A stretch of 64,000 nucleotides of DNA from Thalassotalea nanhaiensis (lineage in GTDB: Bacteria > Pseudomonadota > Gammaproteobacteria > Enterobacterales > Alteromonadaceae): contig NZ_CP134146.1 in NCBI RefSeq assembly GCF_031583575.1, forward strand, positions 2,790,001-2,854,000. The letters are read 5' to 3'. How positions within the stretch are numbered: position 1 is the stretch's first letter; every line of letters starts with the position of its first letter. Position numbers and translations under genes: made by a program. Shown here in pieces: positions 1-8,473 of the stretch. The notes below the pieces were generated by a model. That model ran no database searches. It was not told the origin of the DNA and saw nothing but the letters and a program-made list of their open reading frames with translations.

Positions 1-61
1 CAACAGTAAAACTACGTTTGATTTTAGTTGATGATTGCTTTTTCAGATCAGCTAAACTCAT
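1..61 (-). CDS. Start of small unknown protein downstream of ParA (partial)
   Basis: An ATG at 59–61 on the minus strand opens a frame that stays open for 20 codons to the window edge. It begins MSLADLKKQSSTK and is basic. The start lies inside the last codons of the ParA-like gene, a 14-bp overlap typical of translationally coupled genes. A small lysine-rich partner encoded directly after an orphan ParA ATPase is plausible, but the protein is cut off and I do not recognise a family from 20 residues. Most of the coding sequence is outside the window. Confidence 0.5.
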   Translation of the reverse strand, partial: MSLADLKKQSSTKIKRSFTV

Positions 62-716
62 AGCTAAGCTCCTGCTTAATTGACATCATTTCAGTTGCTA
101 TACTTCTCACCTCATCAGCAGCCTTGCCGTTAGGCTCGGTTTCAAATACTGAGGTGCCTTTTTCTTCACTATCATCGTAAATGTTACGTGCATAGGTGAT
201 TGAATCCAGTACATTGATACCATAAGATGCACAAACTTCTTTAGCTTCCATGATTCGAGGAGCTTGATTTGGCAACGATGGACACTGAGTAATTACAAAA
301 GAGGCTATCATTTTAGGGTTAACCATTTTACAAGTACTGAGCATATCTTCCATATGTGGTGCTGTTTTAATATCGCGACGCTTAGGACGCATTGGAATAA
401 GCACATGGTCAGCAACTGACATGGCAGCCCTAAGAGCTAGATTGTCCTGACCACCACAATCGACAATAACATAGTCGTAATGTTCATTTAAGCTGAGTAA
501 GTCATTACGAATTTTACCGTATAATTGAATACAGTTTATTGTCGCTAGTTTGGGGTCGTTATTTCGAGCTTGGATCCAATCAGATGTTGTTCGCTGAGGA
601 TCGCAGTCGGCAATTAATACACTGGCATTTTTTTCTTTGGCAAAAAATACGCCTATATTTTGAGCTAAACAGCTTTTACCGCTACCGCCCTTTTCTCCAC
701 CTACCAATAATATCAT
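48..716 (-). CDS. ParA/MinD-family ATPase
   Basis: This is a 222-residue P-loop ATPase of the ParA/Soj/MinD superfamily. The deviant Walker A motif KGGSGKS is at residues 9–15, with the signature lysine at K9 and the P-loop lysine at K14. A Walker A' region (IADCDPQRTTSDW) lies near residue 35 and Walker B (YVIVDCGG) near residue 82. The protein is short and has no N-terminal DNA-binding extension, so it resembles orphan ParA proteins that place cargo on the nucleoid rather than autoregulating plasmid ParA. No ParB gene or parS-like repeats are visible; the overlapping small downstream gene is the probable partner. The cargo is unknown. Confidence 0.9.
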   Translation of the reverse strand: MILLVGGEKGGSGKSCLAQNIGVFFAKEKNASVLIADCDPQRTTSDWIQARNNDPKLATINCIQLYGKIRNDLLSLNEHYDYVIVDCGGQDNLALRAAMSVADHVLIPMRPKRRDIKTAPHMEDMLSTCKMVNPKMIASFVITQCPSLPNQAPRIMEAKEVCASYGINVLDSITYARNIYDDSEEKGTSVFETEPNGKAADEVRSIATEMMSIKQELSYEFS

Positions 717-778
717 TATTTATTTCCTTGGTTATTATTCTTATGTAAACGTAACAGTATTTCAGCACATGCTACATT

Positions 779-1090
779 TCATGCCATTTGAAAACCTAAA
801 CTAAACTTACCGTTTTGCAACTCAATACACCTAACTACCTTAGCGGGTAAAAATCGGCTTTCGGGATGGTCAGCTTGAAATTTAAATTCGACTACAGTAT
901 CAATTGCAATAGCAAAATCATGTTCGATACGTAATCCACCTTTAGAGAAGTCTTCACAAGAGCATTGTAATTTATGAGCTTGGCCATCACTGTCATGCCA
1001 AGAAATATCGACTAATTCACGCTCCATGTCTATGCGGAAATTTTGACGACGTTCAATGTTGTCTAGTTCATCTAAGTTAGTTTCATTCAT
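779..1090 (-). CDS. PilZ-domain protein (c-di-GMP binding)
   Basis: A 103-residue protein made almost entirely of a PilZ domain. Both parts of the c-di-GMP binding signature are visible: RRQNFR (RxxxR) near the N terminus and DFSKGGL (D/NxSxxG) about 40 residues later. I start it at the ATG at 1088–1090, giving MNETNLDEL, because an AAGGGA ribosome binding site lies upstream and the domain begins soon after. An upstream in-frame start at 1204 would add 38 residues that do not look like the family. It is a single-domain effector, so it probably acts by binding a partner protein. It lies between the ParA-like gene (same strand) and a divergent yrdA. Confidence 0.85.
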   Translation of the reverse strand: MNETNLDELDNIERRQNFRIDMERELVDISWHDSDGQAHKLQCSCEDFSKGGLRIEHDFAIAIDTVVEFKFQADHPESRFLPAKVVRCIELQNGKFSLGFQMA

Positions 1091-1261
1091 TATTATTTTG
1101 TTCCCTTGAAATAAGGCAAGCCCCTCTATGCCAAAGACGGAATTTAGCGGGCTTACTTTCAACTTGATATATCCAATATAACAACAAATATCAAAAAAAT
1201 ACAAATTTAGTGCAATTATAATGTTAAATTAAAAAACAAAATAAAGTAAAAGGAAGCAGAT

Positions 1262-1792
1262 ATGCTTTACCAAATTTCAAATAAAAAGCCTACTATCAAA
1301 GGCGATCACTTTATCGCGCCAACAGCTGTTTTAATTGGTGACGTGGTGTTAGAAAACAATGCCAGCATTTGGTTTAATGTCATTATACGAGCTGATAACG
1401 ACACCATAACTATTGGGGAAAACTCAAATATCCAAGATGGTAGCATTTTGCATGTCGATACTGATGTCCCGCTTACTGTTGGTCGAAATGTAACTGTTGG
1501 TCATAAAGTTATGTTACATGGTTGCACAATTGGCGATGGCAGTTTAATTGGCATGAACGCAGTAGTACTAAATGGCGCTAACATTGGTAAAGAGTGCCTC
1601 ATAGGGGCAAACACGTTAGTACCCGAAAATATGCAAGTACCAGATGGTTCAATGGTGCTAGGTAGCCCTGGAAAAATAGTAAAGCAGCTTTCTGATGAGC
1701 ACCGCCAAATGATAGCCTATGGGGCTGAACATTATGTTGAAAACGGCAAACGTTACAACGAAACAGGGAAAGTAATCACTAACAGTGATTAA
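1262..1792 (+). CDS. yrdA: Gamma-carbonic-anhydrase-like hexapeptide-repeat protein
   Basis: This 176-residue protein has a left-handed beta-helix of hexapeptide repeats from about residue 15 to 135, then a C-terminal helix. The three histidines that bind the metal in gamma-class carbonic anhydrases are present: H64 (LHVD), H81 (VGHKV) and H86 (LHGC). It matches the YrdA/PaaY/CaiE branch, whose members are trimeric; carbonic anhydrase activity is not proven for most of them. An AAGGA ribosome binding site precedes the ATG. The gene is monocistronic and converges on the exported propeller protein at 1808–2737. Confidence 0.9.
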   Translation: MLYQISNKKPTIKGDHFIAPTAVLIGDVVLENNASIWFNVIIRADNDTITIGENSNIQDGSILHVDTDVPLTVGRNVTVGHKVMLHGCTIGDGSLIGMNAVVLNGANIGKECLIGANTLVPENMQVPDGSMVLGSPGKIVKQLSDEHRQMIAYGAEHYVENGKRYNETGKVITNSD

Positions 1793-1807
1793 CTCCCTGT
1801 GCTCTGG

Positions 1808-2737
1808 TTACTTTGTGGCGCAAACAAAGGCTAAATAGACCGAATTTTCAGACATCACCATTCGAGTGATGTCGCCTTTACAATTGCTTGAGAAATCCAA
1901 AAACGGTTGCCACTTACCTTCTTCATCGAGTTCATTTTTCATTACGATTGCTTTATCAGCCGATAATAACGCGCCACTTTGATGCCAAGCATAATACATA
2001 TTATTAGCCGGTAAAGTAACAGATGTCTCTACAGTTTTATCTGCAGGATTATAAAGCTTCAGTTGCCACTGTTTGCCATCGGCTTTGGTGTAGCTATAAA
2101 GATTTTCATTAGGCACTTTACGTAAAGTTCGACCAATATTAATATCTACCGGCTGAGTTTTTCCTGTACTTAACTGCACTCTCTGTAACGTCATAGGGTC
2201 ACCGAGTACAAATAATAAAAGCTCATCAGAATTTAGCCAAACATGATAACCAACATCAAATACCGATGGGATCAACGACTCCCCGACAAGTTCATTTTTA
2301 GTTTCTTGAGGACTGTAAGGGTATTGCCATAATAATTGCTTGCCATCGTCACCTACCCTTATTACCGAAAAATGTTTACCGTCGGGCGTAATTGTTGGTG
2401 AATATTCACTGGCAGCAGAAGAAGTTAAGTTTGATGTTTTTTTGGTTGTTAAATCAAAATGTAAACTGTCAGTTTGTTGAGTTGCTTTACCATCAGCTCC
2501 TTTAACTTCATACATAGCAGTAAATAATAAAGAATTGCTGTCAGCCGTAAAATGAGGCTGATTGTCATACCCCTGACGCTGGCTAATATTTTCGATTGAA
2601 ACTAATTTATTATCTTTAATTTCAGCAACATAGACTTCATCTTCAGCAAATGCAGCGCTACTGAATAGATTAATACTCAGAATAGTGAACAGGCTCTTTA
2701 AAAAATGGGATTTTGTATAAGGGGAATTTAATATCAT
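1808..2737 (-). CDS. Exported PD40/TolB-like beta-propeller protein, function unknown
   Basis: A 309-residue secreted protein. Residues 1–31 are a Sec signal peptide with a hydrophobic core and an AFA–EDE cleavage site. The mature part contains PD40-type repeats of the TolB/WD40-like propeller kind, for example FTADSNSLLFTAMY, ITPDGKHFSVIRV and LNSDELLLFVLG, each preceded by an N/S-P-x-hydrophobic turn. With about five or six recognisable blades and no catalytic domain, it is probably a periplasmic binding or scaffolding protein. The gene is flanked by convergent yrdA and the DTW gene on the same strand. I cannot give a specific function. Confidence 0.75.
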   Translation of the reverse strand: MILNSPYTKSHFLKSLFTILSINLFSSAAFAEDEVYVAEIKDNKLVSIENISQRQGYDNQPHFTADSNSLLFTAMYEVKGADGKATQQTDSLHFDLTTKKTSNLTSSAASEYSPTITPDGKHFSVIRVGDDGKQLLWQYPYSPQETKNELVGESLIPSVFDVGYHVWLNSDELLLFVLGDPMTLQRVQLSTGKTQPVDINIGRTLRKVPNENLYSYTKADGKQWQLKLYNPADKTVETSVTLPANNMYYAWHQSGALLSADKAIVMKNELDEEGKWQPFLDFSSNCKGDITRMVMSENSVYLAFVCATK

Positions 2738-2791
2738 CTAAAACTCGTTATAAATATTGTTTATTAAACGTTATCTCAAAGACGATATTAG

Positions 2792-3568
2792 TCAAGCTAT
2801 TTTAATAAACTCGTGGTATCGGTTTAGTGATTCAGGATCAGCCAAACTCCTTTGCTTTACTGAGCGCTGATATTGATAAGTAAATACATCAAACCACAAA
2901 TCTAAATGCAGAGCATTTTTGTCATCGCCCATAAGCGCTAATACTTTAGCCGCAACTTCTGCCGTAGCTAATTCTCCAGCTTTTGCCGCTTTTCTCACTT
3001 GATAACGAGAATCAAAATTACCTGGTATTTTATTATTCTCTTGCTGTTCTTCTTGGCTTGGTTGTGGAATAGATATTATTGGTAATTGACTTAAATAAGG
3101 GCTCTTACGAAAGATTTTTTTGGCTTGTCGCCAAGTAGCATCGATTAGAATGAATAACGGTTTTTTATTATTGCTGAAGTCAGTAGTCACTTGCTCCGGC
3201 TTACACTCATAAACATCTTGACCTTCATTTGCATAGTCTTTTGGAAACACTAAATAAGGCTGATATTTGTCATTATTAAGTAACGCTAATAACTCTGGAT
3301 TTGGCTCAGTTCTGCGCCAAAGAAACGCATAAGTATCTTTAACAACATCTGCTATTAGCCGCCCTGTATTGCTAGGTTTAAGCACTTCATTATCATACAT
3401 TAATAATAAAAAGGCATACTCACTATCGCCCTGTTTAACCAAGTTGCATATACAAAACTCTTTGTCTAAACGGCACACATCACATCGCTTAACCTTCCAA
3501 CCTCGAGCTTTGAATTCGGTTGTACTTAAGCTTTTACGATATAAATATAGTTTTTGAACGGCGTGCAT
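2792..3568 (-). CDS. DTW-domain tRNA-uridine aminocarboxypropyltransferase (TapT/YfiP type)
   Basis: This 258-residue protein has the N-terminal zinc-binding cysteine motif C-x2-C-x6-C-x-C (CDVCRLDKEFCIC, from about residue 29) and the DxTW-type motif DATWRQAKKIFRKSP near residue 143, which define the DTW family. In E. coli the homologue YfiP (TapT) transfers the 3-amino-3-carboxypropyl group from SAM to U47 of tRNAs, giving acp3U. By homology this is a cytoplasmic tRNA-modification enzyme. The ribosome binding site before the ATG at 3568 is weak, so the start could lie a few codons downstream. It is followed in the upstream direction by ycgN on the same strand. Confidence 0.85.
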   Translation of the reverse strand: MHAVQKLYLYRKSLSTTEFKARGWKVKRCDVCRLDKEFCICNLVKQGDSEYAFLLLMYDNEVLKPSNTGRLIADVVKDTYAFLWRRTEPNPELLALLNNDKYQPYLVFPKDYANEGQDVYECKPEQVTTDFSNNKKPLFILIDATWRQAKKIFRKSPYLSQLPIISIPQPSQEEQQENNKIPGNFDSRYQVRKAAKAGELATAEVAAKVLALMGDDKNALHLDLWFDVFTYQYQRSVKQRSLADPESLNRYHEFIKIA

Positions 3569-3594
3569 AATTGACTTAATAGAGTTCCAGTTTA

Positions 3595-4155
3595 CTAATC
3601 AATGTCTGCTAACGGCCAAGTTACGATATGTTCTTCGTAATCTTGCATGTCAACTTCATTGTCTTTTATTACCTTGCCACGAACAGACATCCCAGCTTTG
3701 TGCATTGCTGATTTTTTTCCTTTATGGAGTAACGGATGCCAGGCTGGTAATCCTCGCCCTTCTTGCAAACGGCGATATGTACAGCTGTCAGGCATAAAGA
3801 AAATATCTTCCAGATTATCCTGAGTAAGTTTTACACAATCAGGAACAAGACGAGTTCGCTCTGAATACTTGCTACATTGGCAGGTTTTATCATTTAACAG
3901 ATAACACACAACATTGGTGTATAGCATCTCTTCGCCTTCACGGATAAAGTCCGTAGGCTGCTGCATACCTTCATCAGCAAGTTCAACATCATCATCGTGC
4001 TCTTCTTCAATGATTTTATGTAAGCAACATTTACCACAACCATCACACAAAGACTCCCATTCTGATTCAGTCATTTCACTGAGACTTTTGGTTTGCCAAA
4101 ATAGCTCTAACGGCTTTTTAGTTGGTGTTTTTGTTTTTTTACTTTTCTTACTCAC
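3595..4155 (-). CDS. ycgN: YcgN-family cysteine-cluster protein (UPF0260)
   Basis: A 186-residue protein of the YcgN/UPF0260 family. After a basic N terminus (KKSKKTKTPTKK) it carries the signature CDGCGKCCLHK near residue 37, then further cysteines (VVCYLLNDKTCQCSKY and VPDCVKL) that suit binding of an Fe–S cluster or zinc. The C terminus RGKVIKDNEVDMQDYEEHIV is also typical. The biochemical role of the family is unknown. It lies just upstream of the DTW gene and downstream of the transglycosylase, all on the minus strand, and may be co-transcribed with them. Confidence 0.9.
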   Translation of the reverse strand: MSKKSKKTKTPTKKPLELFWQTKSLSEMTESEWESLCDGCGKCCLHKIIEEEHDDDVELADEGMQQPTDFIREGEEMLYTNVVCYLLNDKTCQCSKYSERTRLVPDCVKLTQDNLEDIFFMPDSCTYRRLQEGRGLPAWHPLLHKGKKSAMHKAGMSVRGKVIKDNEVDMQDYEEHIVTWPLADID

Positions 4156-4205
4156 ATAAACCTCAAAGAGGATATTTCAAAATATCCTCTGTTATATCAA
4201 TTCCA

Positions 4206-5255
4206 CTATTGATCGAACTTAATTCTGTCAGCTAAATGACCAACACTGGTGACAAAATAATAAGATAAGTTCCAGTGCATCAACGATTTGTAATTGTCAT
4301 ACGCTAGATAAGCACGCCCTTCTTCGCCATCAGGAAAAACAAGCGCAGCGGTTATATCTACATGAGGTAAATCATTGCCATTAAATTTGCGTACGCCAGC
4401 GGCTTGCCAATCACTTAACTTCATTTCAGTTAAAGACCATTGTTTCAACCACGGCTTACGTCCGCCGGTGTTTTGCGGAATAGCTAATTTATAATCAAAG
4501 TTCTCAGGTAATTTTACTTGTCTTGCCCAAGTGATTTCGTTATCCCAACCTACTTTTTTTAGGTAGTTGGCAATAGAGGCAAAAACGTCAGAGGTATTAT
4601 TCCAAATATCTTTTTTACCATCACCGTCACCATCAGCGGCATAAGCTAAAAATGAACTCGGCATAAACTGATTATGACCCATAGCGCCAGCCCAAGAGCC
4701 TTTCATATCAGAAATTTTAATATGCCCTTGTTCTAAAATAGTTAGAGCATCAAATAACTGGCTTTTAAAGAAACTTTCTCTACGGCCATCATAAGCCATA
4801 GTAGCTAACGCTGAAACGACGTTAAAATTTCCTGTAATTCTGCCAAAATTAGACTCTAAAGCCCATAAAGACACAATAAACCTAGGTTGCACGCCAAACT
4901 GTTTGCCTATTTTAGTAAGCTCGGCTTTATGTTTGCTTAACATATCTTTAGCTTTATTAACTTTCCAATCAGGAACTCGTTTAGGTAAATATGTTTCTAG
5001 CGTTTCAACACTCTCAGGTTGGTTTCTATCGGCTTTAACAGCACGCTTATGATAAACAACATCAGCAAAACTCTGTTCTACGAGGGCTTCTGAGAAGCCT
5101 TTTTCAAGTGCCTGTTGTTTTAATTGTTCTACGTAATTTTCAAAGCTAATTTTTGGCTCTGGATGAGGCGCAGCTGCAACTTGAGCAGCTGAAGATAAAG
5201 AAAGTAACGTTGAGCTGGCAAGGATGAAGGCGGCCAAGCTGTGTTTAATTTTCAT
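4206..5255 (-). CDS. Periplasmic lytic murein transglycosylase (MltB/GH103 family)
   Basis: This 349-residue enzyme cleaves the MurNAc–GlcNAc bond of peptidoglycan and forms 1,6-anhydroMurNAc. Residues 1–28 are a Sec signal peptide ending AQVAAA. There is no lipobox cysteine, so it should be soluble and periplasmic, unlike lipoprotein MltB. The GH103 catalytic glutamate is E134 in the motif SLWALESNFG. GNFNVVSALATMAYD and MGHNQFMPSSFLAYA are the conserved downstream motifs, and a C-terminal peptidoglycan-binding-like region follows. The gene lies 15 bp downstream of ycgL, so the two are probably one operon. Confidence 0.9.
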   Translation of the reverse strand: MKIKHSLAAFILASSTLLSLSSAAQVAAAPHPEPKISFENYVEQLKQQALEKGFSEALVEQSFADVVYHKRAVKADRNQPESVETLETYLPKRVPDWKVNKAKDMLSKHKAELTKIGKQFGVQPRFIVSLWALESNFGRITGNFNVVSALATMAYDGRRESFFKSQLFDALTILEQGHIKISDMKGSWAGAMGHNQFMPSSFLAYAADGDGDGKKDIWNNTSDVFASIANYLKKVGWDNEITWARQVKLPENFDYKLAIPQNTGGRKPWLKQWSLTEMKLSDWQAAGVRKFNGNDLPHVDITAALVFPDGEEGRAYLAYDNYKSLMHWNLSYYFVTSVGHLADRIKFDQ

Positions 5256-5270
5256 GTAATGCTCCGGTAA

Positions 5271-5552
5271 TTATACGTCTTCAACACCGGCATCAATGCG
5301 GTGTTGTTTTAATAGATCTTCTGTAGGCGGTGGCAGTTGTAAATAAAAGCCATGCTGGCTTAAATTTGTTTTTAATTTGTCTATATCTGCTATTCCTAAT
5401 TTGTCACGATTGGCGAGGTTAATCAAGGTTACCAATTGAGGTGTTCCAAAGGTTTTCATTAACGCCTCTGGTACCGATGAAAAATCATCGCGTTTTAACA
5501 CATATAAGTAAGTTTCAAGTTTTCTCGAGCTTTTATAAACCGCGCACAACAT
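5271..5552 (-). CDS. ycgL: YcgL-domain protein
   Basis: A small 93-residue cytoplasmic protein of the YcgL family. The start MLCAVYKSSRKLETYLYV, the central GTPQLVTLINLANRDKL stretch and the C-terminal FYLQLPPP motif are characteristic. The fold is known from structural work but the molecular function is not. In gammaproteobacteria ycgL commonly lies near rnd and a lytic transglycosylase, as here. The gap of about 180 bp to rnd upstream holds no other gene that I can see. Confidence 0.9.
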   Translation of the reverse strand: MLCAVYKSSRKLETYLYVLKRDDFSSVPEALMKTFGTPQLVTLINLANRDKLGIADIDKLKTNLSQHGFYLQLPPPTEDLLKQHRIDAGVEDV

Positions 5553-5733
5553 AGCAATTTCACTGTAATTTAATATTATGCAAAATATACCATTAAGGCT
5601 GATGAGCTGAAAGTGAAATTACTGTCTGAATAAGGTTTTGACAAGGATTAATGTTATAGGTTTCGAAAATGGGCAAAAACATCACAAAAAGTTTACATTG
5701 TTGCCCTTATTTCTCGGTTCTGGTTATTTAGAT

Positions 5734-6864
5734 TTAAAAACCTGAATCGGCAAATTCGTTGAGTTCCTTCGCAAATAAATCCCCACGCCAACCTTTCAGT
5801 AATTCAACTTTATCGAGTTGCTGTTCGTTTAACTGCCAATACCAAGATAAAAATTGATTGATTTGCTTTTTACCCGCAACAACTTGTGCATCAAGGTTTT
5901 GCTCTTGGGCCAGCTGAGCGATTTTGTTTTTAACTGATTTGAATACTTGTTTATAGCTAGGGTAAGCATCTAAGCGAGTGAGTGCTTTCGGATATACTTC
6001 TTCAGGCTCTTTATTAGCTGCGCGTAATACATTAAGCATCGCCTTACCTTTATGACGAACGTCTAAAATCTCAATACCATCATAATTTGCCATGGCTCCG
6101 ACACTTTGCGGATTTCGTTGTGCGAGCATCATCAAGGTATGATCTTTAGCAACAAAACTTAACGGTAAGTTGCGCTTTACCGCCTGATCATATCGCCACG
6201 AAAGTAAATGCTGTAATAACAGTAATTGTTGCGGTGCTAATTTCCAAGCCTGCTTGTTTTCAAGGTAAAGTTTATCGGCATCAATTGCGGTGAACTTTTT
6301 CTCAATTTGTTGCTGTGATTCTTGTCTTGCCGCTTGTAAAAAACCAGATTGTTCAATATCGGCAAATAATTTACTACTAATTTGATGAAGATATAATACA
6401 TCTGCAGCTGCGTAATCTAATTGCTTATCACTTAACGGACGCTTCATCCAATCAGTACGTGATTCACTTTTGTCCACATCCAAATCTAAATAGTGTTTAA
6501 TCATCGCCGCATACCCCATAGATAGGCCATGCCCTAAAAAGGACATCATTACTTGCGAGTCAATCATATTGGCTGGTTTGCAGTTACCAGAATGCAAAAA
6601 CACTTCTAAATCTTCTGAGCAAGAATGAATAATCTTTAACAAGGATTCATCTTTAAGTAATTGCCAAAAAGGTTCTAAATCATCTAAGGCAACAGGATCA
6701 ATTAACGCTAATTCATTGCCGTCATAAGCTTGAATTAAGCCTAAATTAGGGTAAAGGGTACGAGTACGTACAAATTCTGTATCAACGGCAAGTAAATCTG
6801 CATCTTTAACCGCAGAGCAATAGTCTAATAAGCTCTGTTGATCTTGAATATAAGTAAATTGCAC
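5734..6864 (-). CDS. rnd: Ribonuclease D
   Basis: A 376-residue 3'-5' exoribonuclease that trims tRNA precursors. The DEDDy exonuclease domain is intact: DTE at D28/E30 (ExoI), IIHSCSEDLEVF (ExoII, near residue 82), then DYAAADVLYL (ExoIII, with Y and D). HRDC-type helical domains follow (LLSWRYDQAVKRNLPLSFVA). Length agrees with E. coli RNase D (375). The ATG at 6862–6864 gives the family N terminus. Confidence 0.95.
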   Translation of the reverse strand: MQFTYIQDQQSLLDYCSAVKDADLLAVDTEFVRTRTLYPNLGLIQAYDGNELALIDPVALDDLEPFWQLLKDESLLKIIHSCSEDLEVFLHSGNCKPANMIDSQVMMSFLGHGLSMGYAAMIKHYLDLDVDKSESRTDWMKRPLSDKQLDYAAADVLYLHQISSKLFADIEQSGFLQAARQESQQQIEKKFTAIDADKLYLENKQAWKLAPQQLLLLQHLLSWRYDQAVKRNLPLSFVAKDHTLMMLAQRNPQSVGAMANYDGIEILDVRHKGKAMLNVLRAANKEPEEVYPKALTRLDAYPSYKQVFKSVKNKIAQLAQEQNLDAQVVAGKKQINQFLSWYWQLNEQQLDKVELLKGWRGDLFAKELNEFADSGF

Positions 6865-6962
6865 GCAGACTCCGAAAAAATAGGAAATAGATAAAAATAA
6901 AATGAACAGGCAGTGTCAGCGTAAACCATTACGCTGTCAAGCCCTTGATAATGGAATTAGTA

Positions 6963-7841
6963 CTATAAGCTATGCTCTCTTTGCATACGCTCAGCAAACA
7001 GTCTTGCAAACAATGGCGCCGAATTTTCATCCATATTAAAGTACAGTGATGGTTCAATTAGCTCAGCTTCCATCATTGCAAACTCATTGCCATGTCGAAC
7101 AAAATCAACTCTGGCATACATTGGCGTAGTTGATAATTGCGCAACAGCATGCTCCGCTTGCTCTTTCAGTTTTTGCTCTGGCTCTACTAACTTAAGTCTA
7201 CCACCGTGCTCTTCTTGTACTCTAAAGTCATTATCTTTTGGTGTTTTAAGTATGCTATGGCTGTACTTTCCATCAAAGTAAAAGCATGAATACTCACCTT
7301 CTTCAATTACACTTTTCATAAATGGCTGTGCCATAAAGTCGCCATTAGCAAACGCGAGTTCTAATTGCTCTTTATGTGAAGCGACATTGGCTTTAGTTAG
7401 CCAAAAGGTGTTGTCAGCATTTGCACTTACACAAGGCTTTATAACGATTTGATCGGTATTAAATGTTGAAAAAAAGCCAGCAACGTCATCATAGTTAAAA
7501 TGTTCTTGCCAAATAGTTGGTACAATAGTTACTTGCTTATGCTGTAACTCTTGCAGGTATTTTTTGTTAATGTTCCAACGAACAATATCAATATTATTCT
7601 CAAGAATTGCAGAAGAAGACTCTATATCAGATAACACTTGTAAAAACCTAGGCGCATCTTCTTGATAATCCCATGGCGTTCTGATCAAAACTACATCGAA
7701 CTCGTTCCAATTAACGTTCGCCTGTTTCCAGGATACTAATTGCGTTTTCCAGCCCAAATCAAGCAACGGTTGATCAAATAAATGATCATAAGCTTCAAAG
7801 TCGTCTAAACAATCCATAGTTAAAATAGCGCAATGTTTCAA
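6963..7841 (-). CDS. ATP-grasp domain ligase of unknown substrate
   Basis: A 292-residue protein of the ATP-grasp fold, related to RimK/glutathione-synthetase-like ligases, which join a carboxylate to an amine or thiol through an acyl phosphate. Visible elements are an N-terminal Rossmann-like region with VVLIRTPWDYQ, the ATP-grasp lysine region IVIKPCVSANADNTF, GEYSCFYFDGKYSH and the C-terminal metal/ATP motif ARVDFVRHGNEFAMMEAELIEPSLYF. I place the start at the TTG at 7839–7841, six bases after a GGAG ribosome binding site. An upstream TTG at 7859 would add six residues including the ribosome binding site itself. The substrate is not predictable from context. Confidence 0.8.
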   Translation of the reverse strand: MKHCAILTMDCLDDFEAYDHLFDQPLLDLGWKTQLVSWKQANVNWNEFDVVLIRTPWDYQEDAPRFLQVLSDIESSSAILENNIDIVRWNINKKYLQELQHKQVTIVPTIWQEHFNYDDVAGFFSTFNTDQIVIKPCVSANADNTFWLTKANVASHKEQLELAFANGDFMAQPFMKSVIEEGEYSCFYFDGKYSHSILKTPKDNDFRVQEEHGGRLKLVEPEQKLKEQAEHAVAQLSTTPMYARVDFVRHGNEFAMMEAELIEPSLYFNMDENSAPLFARLFAERMQREHSL

Positions 7842-8004
7842 AATAAGCTCCAAATACAAGTGATACTGATTAAAGTAAGTTATCTGCCGAAGAGTTTACA
7901 AGAGTTTTAAGTTAAGTTCTCCCATAAACTTGACGTAACACTATAAAAAACCTTAAATTAAAATGAATTGAAATAAATTAATTATTTAAATAGCAGATAA
8001 AGAC

Positions 8005-8367
8005 ATGACTATAAAAAAATCGCTTCTTGCACTTAGCTTAAGTTTAGGATTAATCACAACAGGTGTTATAGCAGAAGAAGGTATGGAAACTGAAACGATT
8101 AGTATCGAGATCCCTATGGTGACAGATGCACAAGTATTTTCTAAATTTGACGATAAATACCCTGCTATGGTGAATTATTTTACTAAAAATTCATTTAGTG
8201 AAATCACCAGTTTTTACAGTGAACAGTTTGGTTCGCCAATTTCAGAACAAACGGTATATGGCCGTTTAGAACTTAAATTTGATTACATGCAACAAAACAT
8301 TAGAGTTATCGTTGCTAAACAAAAAGAACATCGCGAAGTTGATGTGCTTGTCGAAGAGCAAAAATAA
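8005..8367 (+). CDS. Small exported protein of unknown function
   Basis: A 120-residue protein with a clear Sec signal peptide (MTIKKSLLALSLSLGLITTGVIA, cleavage before EEG). The mature part, about 97 residues, is acidic and lacks cysteine. It contains a repeated hydrophobic/aromatic pattern (FDDKYPAMVNYFTKNSF…FYSEQFGSPISEQTVYGRLELKFDYM). I do not recognise a family. The gene is monocistronic and ends before a strong bidirectional terminator at 8429–8456. Confidence 0.7.
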   Translation: MTIKKSLLALSLSLGLITTGVIAEEGMETETISIEIPMVTDAQVFSKFDDKYPAMVNYFTKNSFSEITSFYSEQFGSPISEQTVYGRLELKFDYMQQNIRVIVAKQKEHREVDVLVEEQK

Positions 8368-8428
8368 CTTTAATTTATACCTCAAAACTAATGATGGCAT
8401 GAGACAGGTTATTTACCTTCCTTAGCCA

Positions 8429-8456
8429 AAAAAGCCAGCTGAATCGCTGGCTTTTT
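8429..8456. terminator. Bidirectional intrinsic terminator
   Basis: The arms AAAAAGCCAGC (8429–8439) and GCTGGCTTTTT (8446–8456) form an 11-bp stem with a 6-base loop, followed by T-rich sequence on both strands. It sits between the convergent small exported protein and the M1 peptidase. Confidence 0.9.
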
Positions 8457-8473
8457 TAATGTTTAGGTAATAA

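Noticed and set aside
48-716. Plasmid or chromosome partition locus
   Set aside because: No ParB, parS-like repeats or replication genes are visible, and the surrounding genes are chromosomal housekeeping functions.
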